This document shows positions 46,380-57,700 of a stretch of 64,000 nt of DNA, piece after piece. The position numbers and the translations under genes are program-made. This stretch comes from Liolophura sinensis (Eukaryota; Mollusca; Polyplacophora; Chitonida; Chitonidae): the NCBI RefSeq assembly GCF_032854445.1, contig NC_088296.1, positions 7,179,435 to 7,243,434 of the forward strand, written 5' to 3'. Numbering within the stretch: the first letter of the stretch is position 1; each line of letters begins with the position of its first letter. The notes below the pieces were generated by a model. The model was not told the origin of the DNA. It worked only from the letters and a program-made list of their open reading frames with translations, and made no database searches.

Positions 46380-47060
46380 ACTTAAACGTAGTTTTTAGGA
46401 ATTGGCCTTGCGATTGTTGACCTCGAACGTCCATCTTGATTAACGGTTGGTATACGAATGTTTGTTTCGACGCATAGATTTGTACATTTAATTTTAAGAA
46501 TTTTAACACGGGGAAAAAAGCGTAATTTGCTAATTTGTTGCGGCTGCCTTTCGATGTAATTCATAATTCAGCACGGTAGCCTATAAGGAAACCATCAACA
46601 TATAAAGAACCCTCTGTAACAGATATCAAGTTTTTTTGACAAGCTATTAAGTTGAAGCTAAACAGTGTTGGCGATAGTATACTGCCCTGGAGTACACCCA
46701 TTTTTGCTCATCAGAGTCGAAAAGATTGTACCTACTCGTACTCTAAACTGACGATCAAAGTTCTGATACATACATAAATGACGACAAGTCCAATATCCGA
46801 GAAGTCTTTTAAAACACCGTATTACGAATAAAAGTTTTAATGCGACAAACTTTAAATCGACTTTGAGGAAAACCACATTTAATATTATACAGTAAAGTCT
46901 ATTATTTATTATTTGTCATTTACTACCGGGTTTTGGAATCGGGAAAATATATACCTTCTTCCACGAGTGTGGAAAAAATACAACTAATCTAAATATCATG
47001 ATAAAACAAGCCCAAGAGAGTCTCCAGTGTCTGAGAGGACAAATTGGTTAGAAACTGAAA
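46380..47060 (-). mobile_element. Jockey-like LINE fossil, unit 2
   Basis: Keeps MYQNF and FRVRVGTIFSTLMSKNG (46658-46876), the part before the GVPQGS block, and IERQPQQISKL (about 46500-46564). These portions are missing or altered in unit 1, so the two copies decayed independently. Confidence 0.75.
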
Positions 47061-47182
47061 CTGAAAAATGAAGTTTGATCATAATGTGGAGAATTGGTCA
47101 GCATTTTTAGTGATTCAGGACGTCTTGCTGCAAACCAATGCTATTGCTCTATGCAAAGCTATTGATGATTGCACTGGAGATG

Positions 47183-47446
47183 TTTAATTCGTTCATTTGA
47201 TTAATGTTTTACGCCGTACACAAGAATATTTCACTTATACGACTTCGGTCAGCATTATAGTGAGAGGAAGCCGGACAAATCCCGGGGGAACCCACGACCA
47301 TCCGCAATCTGCTGGAAGACCATCCCACGTACAAGCGGAGAGGAAGACAGCATGGGCTGGACTTGAATTTACAGAAACCGCATTGTGAGATCCCCCTGGG
47401 TCATTGCGTCGCGTTGGCACACTAACCAGCTTGGCCACGGAGGCCC
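47183..47446 (-). mobile_element. SINE-1, full length, unit 2
   Basis: Same insertion as 16005-16270, with head GGGCCTCCGTGGCCAAGC on the - strand and GAGATGTT at both flanks. Confidence 0.87.
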
Positions 47447-48334
47447 AGAGATGTTAAAAGAAAGTTAGGTCCAGTGATACGTTTATTGAGTGCAGAGCCA
47501 GATGAGGACGTAGTTTTATTGACAGGTTAGTTAATTCTTTCACAGATATAGTTTTAGGTTTTAGGTTTACCGTCCCCAATCATCGGCAAGTCAGTGTCAA
47601 TAAATGTTGATTTATGGCCTTCTCCTGCAAATTGGACGCAAAACAGTTTATCTCAACAATGACCATTACAATGCCCAAGTTTTGGCATGACAAGTTAGGT
47701 ATGTATAGGTCTACCTGGGGACTGTACCGGCAAATTGAGAATGACTGAGGAAAAGAGGGGTTATTAAATGTCGATAAGTACGTACTGAGTTTTCTATCAC
47801 TGTCACTTGTATGTTGTGAATCGCTTGACATTGACAACCCCTTGTGATTTTAGTTCGGAGGATATCTTCTCTAACCGATTGGTCAAACTGGGCCAATCCG
47901 ATCTTCAGCCTCTAACTAAGTAAAAGCCGAAGTGGAGTGTTGAGCTTGAAAATCTCGCATTTATGGGTTGCAACCGAGGGCAATCAGGTAGGCCTACTCC
48001 TCTATGGCCCCTCATACAAAGATGGGAGATGTGAGTCCATTATATTTCACCGAGTTCTCACGGCAGAGGTATAGGTCACGACAAGCTTGCCAAGAAAACT
48101 CAGGCCCTTTTCTTTTCAACCCGGAGACGCCACGAGGGTAATGCCGATTGAATTCAATGGGCAAATATTGTAGATATAGCCTAATCTCAGTATGCTGGTT
48201 TCAGAAAATACATCAGACATTTCTCAGCTATCTTTCCAATGTATTCTGTTTAGAACTAAACGTGATGAATATAAATGATTTGAACCTATTTACTGAAATA
48301 ATTTTGTGGGAAAGTGATTGTTTGTTGAAAGGTG

Positions 48335-48540
48335 ACATTCACATATAGGCTTAAAGTTAATGGTGAGCTGCGGAAACCAATCTTGAGATATCACAGAGTA
48401 TAAATGTGTACAAACATAGGCCTAGGGAGGGATTTACCTCACCTGCACAGATCACGTGCATTTCTCAGATCTAAGTATTTTCTATTGCAATCTTCTCAGT
48501 TTCACAAAGATCTGAAGTCAAGTTGGATCTGTGTCGACAG
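48335..48540 (+). promoter_or_regulatory. candidate promoter plus leader exon, module b (unit 2)
   Basis: TATAAA (48399-48404), GGGATTTACCTCACC, E-box CACGTG, and leader ending GATCTGTGTCGACAG with donor GTAGGC after 48540, slightly weaker than in unit 1. Confidence 0.48.
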
Positions 48541-49103
48541 GTAGGCTCTGTAAGACGATTATATGTAGCTTGGATGGAAACGATCACTCAGGTTAAGAAG
48601 TTGTCTTTTCTTGATCATATCACCGACTGTCAGACACAACTTACTTGGCTTGGTCGTCCATGAATCGACACAATGTAGATATACGAATGGGGCGTTTCCT
48701 TTATAGACTTTAACATTATCCATGTCAGCCTGTGAGTGAACCTCAAACTGTCGATATTTGCGTATAAATGAAAACGACTGATTTTTATTCAGGTTCACAC
48801 TGTTTAACTGTGTCAGTCTTGTCACTATGTATACAGGTGGATAGTACGTCATTAATGTGAGGTTCTGAAACTTTGACCTTGAAAGACATCATGCAGTTAT
48901 GTTGAAGGTCGATTACTGGCGGTGACGTGCCGCATGTGGCACACAAAGTTTAAATATCTTGCCTATATGGATCGCTGTTTGTTTACTTACAACGTTTGCC
49001 TGTCTGGTCCAAATGTAAAAAGTCATGTCAAGGGTATAAGCGTTCTCCTAATCCATGTAGGTTAGTCCGTTCGTTATGTGATATGCTATATCAGTTGCTC
49101 ATA

Positions 49104-49360
49104 GGGGCCTCCGTGGCCGAGGGTATTAGCACAACAGAACGGCTCAATGACCATGAAGCCTTCCGCCAATGCGATCGCTGCGAGTTCAAGTCCAGCTCAT
49201 GCTGGCTTCCTCTCCGGCCGTATGTGGGAATGTCTGTCAGCATCAAGCGGATGGTCGTTGGCTTCCCCCAACCCTAGTTTCCTCCTACCATAATGCTGGC
49301 CGCTGTCGTATAAGTGAAGTATTCATGAGTACGGCATAAATCAAATAAATAAATAAATAT
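49104..49360 (+). mobile_element. SINE-1, full length, unit 2
   Basis: Same as 18138-18393: head GGGGCCTCCGTGGCCGAGGG, tail AATAAATAAATAAATA. Confidence 0.9.
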
Positions 49361-49810
49361 TGCTGAAGGTAAATTGTTATTGATCGTTGATCTGTGCGCC
49401 ATCCGATCAGCTGCAGTTAAAACAGTACTCTGCAAATAATGGCCTTTGCGAGGGCCAACATTTTTACGGTTATGTGCACTTTCTTGAGTTGGGCATAAAA
49501 ATAAAATAAATAATTACAATCTATTGCACATAATGTGTGTGTACGTAATTGGTGCTAAAAGTAAATAGAATCTTAAAATTGAGTACAGATGTGCACACAT
49601 TATTTTCAGCCCTACTATAATATATATAGGTGATGCCTTCGTAAGACTGTCTATTGGACAGTGTTTAGACGCAAATCTCCATACAAATATAAATGAATTG
49701 AGCTAAACTACTGAATTCATTTTAGGGAAACTCCATGGTAGTTTGTTAAAATATGGTATTCGCATATAAAGTCAAAAGGGAACTGTGCTAACCCTTGTGG
49801 GGACGTCATA

Positions 49811-49940
49811 GATTTATTTATTTATTTGATTGGTGTTTTACGACGTACTCAAGAATATTTCATTAATACAATGGCGGTCAGCATAATGGTCGGAGGGAAA
49901 CCGGGCAGAGTCCTGGGAAAACTCACGACCATCCGCAGGT
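49811..49940 (-). mobile_element. truncated SINE-1 at promoter of module c (unit 2)
   Basis: Same insertion as 18845-18974, flanked by GGGGACGTCATAG and GGGATTGTCATAG. Confidence 0.82.
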
Positions 49941-50092
49941 TGGGATTGTCATAGAGTGTAAAAGTGTAAAAGCATACTGAGGGATTTACCTCCCCTGCTC
50001 AGATGACGTGTATTTCTCCGAACCAAGTATTTTCTATTTCACTTTGCACAGTTTTATCAATTAGAGAAGCACGGTGGGGATTGTGTCGACAG
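49941..50092 (+). promoter_or_regulatory. candidate promoter plus leader exon, module c (unit 2)
   Basis: GAGGGATTTACCTCCCC, then a leader ending GATTGTGTCGACAG/GTAAGT after 50092. TATA box degraded as in unit 1. Nearest candidate leader exon to the RING exon of gene C. Confidence 0.45.
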
Positions 50093-51062
50093 GTAAGTCC
50101 AGTGAGATATGGTACGTCTATGTTTATGACGGGATGTTTCTATGAGGTGACGGAATTGTCTTACTTGATCGTGTGCCGACTCTCAGACAGTATTTAATTG
50201 GTCTGAACGTCCTCAAATGGACACGAAGTCGATGTACGACTGGGGGCGTGTCTTTATATAGACTCTACTCTCGGCTTGTGTGTGAACCTCTGATACTGTC
50301 TACAAAACCCGGAATATTTTCTTCTCAAGCAAACGACTGATTTAATTGGGTTCAAGTTCATACTGTCTAATTATGTTGATCTTCTCCCTATATCCAGGAC
50401 GACAGGACGTTTTTAATGTACTTTTCTGAAGCTTTGACCTTGACAGGCTTTATGTCTGGTTTTCCTGAAAGTCGTTGGTTGTCGGCGACGTGTTGTCTGA
50501 GGTTGGGCCTACATACATATTGTTAGCCACAACAACCGACATATATGGATCGCTGTTTGTTCACTTATAAGGTTTGCCTCTATGCATCAAACATAAAAAC
50601 TATAATAGTTAAAAATTTCTAATTGTCATACTGAGTCAAATCTACTTTTAAACCGCGACAGTTTCGTTTTTACACACGAATCTGGTAATCGTGGATGGGA
50701 GCTATATGTGTGTCGAACATCAGTATCAACCACATCTGCCCAAACTGGCTTGACCAGACCTTTGTCAAAACAGTTTCTCGTGCACAATAAAAGCTAGAAT
50801 CGCTAAATTTCTAACTGACCAGAATGGATTCCTTTTCAGAAAAGTGATTTGCGCACACTCTCCTCATACATGAATAGGTACTTTAATGCTTTTTAAATGA
50901 AAATAGGAGAATAGCAACTAAAAAGTAACGTGTATAGTGTTGAAATAGGCGGAGGCTGTGTGTTGTCTTGAAAATTGATATTTTTTAAATAATAACACCC
51001 TCACAGGTGCCAATCTGAGCGATTTGTCGTTTTTATTTCAGGAAAAAAAACCTGAGCAAATA

Positions 51063-51728
51063 ATGGCCGAGAGCAAGCAGAATCGGGATGATGTTCTCAC
51101 ATGTTCGATATGTATGGAAACATTCCGGAAACCAGTAATGCTACCATGTCAGCACAGTTTTTGTAAAAAATGCATTGGTTTGTATGCTGACAAGTCCAAA
51201 TCTGTGCAGATAGATGACACCTCCGACAGCAGGGGAAATGATGACGTCCATCTGATAGCATGCCCTGTGTGTCGGGCACCAACGAATCTGGGGAGAGAAG
51301 GTGTGGCTGGACTGGCTCCTAACTTTCATCTGGCGGAAATGGTGGAGAGGTTCTCTACTGCTGTTAAGGTTGAGGAAGACATCCCATATTGTTCTCTGTG
51401 TGAGGAGGACAATCATGCTAAAGCTGTCAAGTTTTGCACCATCTGTGGTGTGTTCTACTGTCAGGAATGTCTTGCTGTTTGTCACCCAATGAAGGGGCCC
51501 CTGAAACGTCACAAACTGATTTCGTCCCAGGAATACCTCTCCCAGGAAACATCACAGGGTGAAGTCAGCAGGGACCACCAATCAACTCAGCAGCCGTCAT
51601 GTGCTAGACACGGTCAGCCGTTCGTCATGTACTGTGTACCGTGTCGGATGGTAATTTGTCTGGGGTGTGTGGTTGAGCATCCGGAACATGCTGTGCGGGA
51701 TATACCATCAGCTGCTGAGAATGACAAG
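51063..51728 (+). CDS. gene C coding exon 1 (RING and B-boxes)
   Basis: 222 codons, MAESKQNRDD to SAAENDK, donor AAG/GTAATG, phase 0. Upstream TTG-initiated reading to 51024 has no ATG. One codon longer than gene B because QPFVMYC replaces QPFMYC. Confidence 0.9.
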
Positions 51729-54700
51729 GTAATGCGAAAAAGACATTCGTTTATCAGCCATCAGCCCAAATGGATGTCATGAGTCATTAATCGTAAGGTC
51801 AATTCCCGAACAATGATTAATACGGACCACGAAAAAATTAAGAAATTGTGCAAGTTCAAAATTACTTTGGAATCATGTAATGAGAAGTAGTAAAAAGTTC
51901 TTAATGATGTTAGAAAGACACAAGGAATGTTTTGGGCGAATAACTTAAATCACTATCTAAATCGTGTAGCATGCTAGTATATAAATCGATACTCAAAATA
52001 AACATGGCATGATTTGGAACTAAATATTAACCCAAAGTTTGTAATCTATAGTAAAAAATGGGGCTTTGTGTTCTGTACTGTAGTGAGTCATTTGAAAGGC
52101 TGATTTTTTAATGTAGTATTTTTTCCATTACAGCAAGCTGTTTTGAACAAAACGAGTGAACTGGAGAAAGTGCTACAGGAAACTAAAGAATCGCTGGCAG
52201 GAGTTATGAGGTTGCACAACAAGATACAGGTTGGTATTTTCCATGACATCTGTTCAGCCTGTGTTGTACTGCACATGCTGGTGACTCATATTGACTATGT
52301 GGAGTATTGCTATCATTCAGAAATCCAGGTAACATACAGCTTTCAATGATCTAGTCTTGATAAAGCGGTCTTCTGTCACATATTATATATGTAGATTACA
52401 ATCAAAGAGTTAAACCCAAACAGTGACGACTTTTTACAAGAACGTAAACAGGGGAATGCACGAACTGATGAGGGGATTTACTTGCGTGATGGGCGAGTCA
52501 ATTTCACCTATTTCTTGTTTATCTTATCTACTATCGTATCATTATTAAGTAACACACACGGTATATGCCCACCTAGACATCTCCATTTGATGTATTATCG
52601 CCGAAAATACGGTGTCATAATAATATCTATAATATATATATATACGTACACCATTTGATCTGATGGGGCGACAGCGTTCGGGTTCGGGCACTGTCCGAAG
52701 CATGTAAGACTCCACCATCTCGCCCTGTTCGGAGCATAATTTGTGATGACACAACCCTTTTTGGAATCAAACGACGTACTTTGGGTTTTGAGTCGACACT
52801 TACATGTACATACCTAAACTAGAGGGAAATCATCTCCATCCCGGAGATACATTGTAGCCACAGTTGTGTGGCGCTTGTATTTCACCTTGTTACACATACA
52901 TATATAACTTCTTCAACACACAATTCTATAGGTCTAGATGAGGCAGTAAACGATTTTTCTGTTCGGCAGGAAAACCAGGAACTTCACACTCAGGAGGTAG
53001 AAAAGGCTTATTGTGCAGCCTTTGAAGCTTTACAAGCATGGAAACAACAGTCCTTAGATGGCATAAAAACCCGCTATTCACAGTGGAGCGTGGAGTGTAG
53101 CGCCATACTCAAACATTTTCAGCTACAGACCCAGGAAATGGAGAGGATGGTACAGGCTTCCAAAAATTTGTTAGCGTCAGTGGACGTCGAGTTTTTGCAG
53201 GTAAGTCAAATGTGCACATTCTCAAACATTGGTTCAGCAGCCTATACTATGTAATAGATCAGGAAATGGTCTAAATGTTTTGAGGTAAAAGCCATGGGTG
53301 GCTGTGCACTTGAAGAGGTAAGACATTTCAATTACAAATGTGTTCTTGTTATATGTTGAATTGACAGTATAGCTACAGTATCTCAGTTTCGGTTATCATC
53401 TTTACATGATTTTATATGAGTTTTTAATTCTGTTTGTTGACAGGGTTCCACGGGCTTCACCAAAACGTATGTATAAATGTGTGATACCTATCTAGGTTTG
53501 TTATACATTTGCATATGGCTATTGTCAGCAGTTGTGAGCAACAGCACTGTAGTTATCCAAAACATGACCCGACTGTAAAATATATCCAATGTTTAAACAT
53601 ACGTTTGTCCAGACAAATCAGATCTAATCTACTAGGAATAGTACATCATGGCATTCTCATAACTGCGTTGTACACAAGATTACTACACGACTGTGTCTCT
53701 TTGTTTTCTCTTCTCTTCTCACAGAATTGATGACCAGCTGAATGATATAAGAGCAGATCTGGAGAAACATGAGGTCAGCAAACAGAAGCTTCTAGATTCT
53801 TTACAACATGACTACGTTGTCCCTAGACAGGTGACTGTAAAAGAACGGGCCTTAGTTACAAGTAAGTTCGTATATGTATGAAAGATATACAGTAGGGTGT
53901 GCTGAAAGGACATAAACAACTGTAGGGTTTACGTTAGTATGTGCATCGAGTGAGTGAGTGAGTGAGAGCTTGGGGTTTAACGTCGAACATAACAACTTTT
54001 CAGTCATATGATGACAATGTGTGCATCGAAGACACAAACATAAAAGTATAAGGTGTACACTAGGGTGTGATCAAAACTGGGGTTTGGAAAAAAGGCACAA
54101 AGTTATGCAAGGTGTAAGTAGGGTGTACACAGAAGACACACACTAATGTGAGACATGCATTAGGCTGTTCACTAAACATACCACGTAAACTTATCCATCC
54201 CCTTAAGGTTTCCACAACAGATACAAACTAGTGGGAGGCATGGGATAGGGTGGGCAAAACAAGATAGAAACTCATGTGAGGCATGCAATAGGGTGGGCAA
54301 AACAAAATAGAAACTCATGTGAGGCGTGCACTAGGGTGGGCAAAACAAGATACAAACTAATATGAGGCATGCACTAGGGTGGACAAAACAAGATACAAAC
54401 TAATATGAGGCATGCACTAGGGTGGGCAAAACAAGATAGAAACTCATGTGAGGCATGTACTAGGGTGGGCAAAACAAGATACAAACTAATATGAGGCGTG
54501 CACTAGGGTGGGCAAAACAAGATACAAACTAATATGAGGCGTGCACTAGGGTGGGCAAAACAAGATGGAAACTCATGTGAGGCATGCACTAGGGTGGGCA
54601 AAACAAGATAGAAACTCATGTGAGGCATGTACTAGGGTGGGCAAAACAAGATTCAAACTAATATGAGGCGTGCACTAGGGTGGGCAAAACAAGATACAAA

Positions 54701-57700
54701 CTAATATGAGGCATGCACTAGGGTGGGCAATACAAGATACAAACTAATATGAGGCATGCACTAGGGTGGGCAAAACAAGATAGAAACTCATGTGAGGCAT
54801 GCACTAGGGTGGGCAAAACAAGATACAAACTAATATGAGGCGTGCACTAGGGTGGGCAAAACAAGATACAAACTCATGTGAGGCATGCACTAGGGTGGAT
54901 AAAACAAGATAGAAACTCATGTGAGGCGTGCACTAGGGTGGACAAAACAAGATAGAAAATCATGTGAGGCATGTACTAGGGTTGGCAAAACAAGATACAA
55001 ACTAATATGAGGCGTGCACTAGGGTGGACAAAACAAGATAGAAACTTATGTGAGACATGCACTAGGGTGGGCAAAACAAGATACAAACTAAAATGAGGCG
55101 TGCACTAGAGTGGGCAAAACAAGATGGAAACTCATGTGAGGCATGCACTAGGGTGGGCAAAACAAGATAGAAACTCATGTGAGGCATGTACTAGGGTGGG
55201 CAAAACAAGATACAAACTAATATGAGGCGTGCACTAGGGTGGGCAAAACAAGATAGAAACTCATGCGAGGCGTGCACTAGGGTGGACAAAACAGATACAA
55301 ACTCAGGTGAGGCATTCACTAGGGTTGACAAAAGAAAATACAAACTAATGTGAGACATGCACTAGGGTGGGCAAAACAAGATATAACTAATGTGAGGCAT
55401 GTACTAGGGTGGGCAAAACAGATACAAACTAATAGCAGGCATGAACTAGGGTGGGCAAAATCAAGATAGAAACTCATGTGAGGCATGCACTAGGGTGGGC
55501 AAAACAAAATAGAAACTCATGTGAGGCATGCACTAGGGTGGGCAAAACAAGATACAAACTAATATGAGGCATGCACTAGGGTGGGCAATACAAGATACAA
55601 ACTAATATGAGGCATGCACTAGGGTGGGCAAAACAAGATAGAAACTCATGTGAGGCATGCACTAGGGTGGGCAAAACAAGATACAAACTAATATGAGGCG
55701 TGCACTAGGGTGGGCAAAACAAGATAGAAACTCATGTGAGGCATGTACTAGGGTGGACAAAACAAGATAGAAACTTATGTGAGGCGTGCACTAGGGTGGA
55801 CAAAACAAGATAGAAAATCATGTGAGGCATGTACTAGGGTTGGCAAAACAAGATGCAAACTAATATGAGGCGTGCACTAGGGTGGACAAAACAAGATAGA
55901 AACTCATGTGAGACATGCACTATGGTGGGCAAAACAAGATACAAACTAATATGAGGCGTGCACTAGAGTGGGCAAAACAAGATGGAAACTCATGTGAGGC
56001 ATGCACTAGGGTGGGCAAAACAAGATAGAAACTCATGTGAGGCATGTACTAGGGTGGGCAAAACAAGATACAAACTAATATGAGGCGTGCACTAGGGTGG
56101 GCAAAACAAGATAGAAACTCATGCGAGGCGTGCACTAGGGTGGACAAAACAAGATACAAACTAATGGCAGGCTTGCACTAGGGTGGGCAAAACAAGATAG
56201 AAACTCATGTGAGGTATGCAATAGGGTGGGCAAAACAGATACAAACTAATGTGAGGCATCCACTAGGGTGGGCAAAAGAAGATCTAGACTAATGTAAGGC
56301 ATGCACTAGGGTGGGCAAAACAAGATACAAACTAATGTGAGGCATGCAGTAGGGTGGGCAAAACAAGATACAGACTAATGTGAGGCATGTACTAGGGTGG
56401 GCAAAAGAAGATACAGACTAATGTAAGGCATGCACTAAGGTGGGCAAAACAAGATACAAACTAATGTGAGGCATGCAGTAGGGTGGGCAAAACAAGATAC
56501 AGACTAATGTGAGGCATGTACTAGGGTGGGCAAAAGAAGATAGAAACTCATGTGAGGCATGCACTAGGGTGGGCAAAACAGATACAAACTAATGGCAGGC
56601 ATGCACTAGGGTGGGCAAAACAAGATACAAACTAATGGCAGGCTTGCACTAGGGTGGGCAAAACAAGATAGAAACTCATGTGAGGTATGCAATAGGGTGG
56701 GCAAAACAAGATACAAACTAATGTAAGGCATGCAATAGGGTGGGCAAAAGAGATACAAACTAATGTGAGGCATACACTCGGGTGGGCAAAACAAGATACA
56801 AACTAATGTGAGGCATGCACTAGGGTGGGCAAAACAAGATACAAACTAATGTGAGGCATGCAACAGGGTGGGCAAAAAAGATACAATCATACAGTAAGGT
56901 GTGCCAAGAACACACAAGCTGATACAAGGTTTACAGTAGGGTGTGTACAGAAGACACAAACTAATGTAAGGTATACACTGGGGTGTGCCTAGAAGAGACA
57001 CACTAATGTGAGGTATACAGTGTACTGTGTCCAGAAGACAAATACTAATGTGAGGTATACCGTAGGGTGTGCAGAGAAGACACAAGCTAATGTGAGGTAT
57101 ACAGCAGGGTGTGCAGAGAAGACGCAAACTAATGTGAGGTATACAGTAGGGCGTGCACAGAAGACAAATACTAATGTGAGGTATACAGTGTGCTGTGTCC
57201 AGAAGACAAATACTAATGTGAGGTATACCGTAGGGTGTGCACAGAAGACACAAGCTAATGTGAGGTATACAGCAGGGTGTGCAGAGAAGACACAAGCTAA
57301 TGTGAGGTATAAAGCAGGGTGCGTTTACAAGACAAAAATCAGTGTGATGTATACAATAGGTTGTGTACAGAGGACACTAAATAGTGTATGGTACTCGTAA
57401 AGTGTAAAGGGGGCTCTTTGAAGTCTAAAGGCATTCAGTAGGCCATTCTAAGAAATATAAAGCCAGTGTAAGCTATAAACACAATGGTTCGCTAAAAATT
57501 AATAAAAATGTAATTTATACAACAGTATATTTATGTTTGTTTTAAAAATGGAAAGTACATTGCAGAGTCATATATCAGCAGCTGTACAGTTAGCGCAGGA
57601 CAGATTGTTGTGTACCCCTGAGTGTCTGAGTGATATTTACCTCATGTGTACAAATCAGCTGGTGTATTGTTAGGACAGAACAGATAACATATTGTAGCCT

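Larger units (their letters stand above)
47600..49720 (+). repeat. promoter-module repeat, copy b (unit 2)
   Basis: Counterpart of 16620-18740, collinear, including SINE-1 at 49104-49360. Confidence 0.7.

Noticed and set aside
51024-51062. N-terminal extension of gene C
   Set aside because: Begins at TTG, has no ATG, and the gene B counterpart has an in-frame stop before the ATG.
54210-56890. Regularly spaced repeats resembling a CRISPR array
   Set aside because: No unique spacers: the whole 43-bp unit repeats, and the context is an animal intron.
56846-57400. Periodic ORFs on both strands (149 and 130 codons)
   Set aside because: Same minisatellite artefact in gene C.
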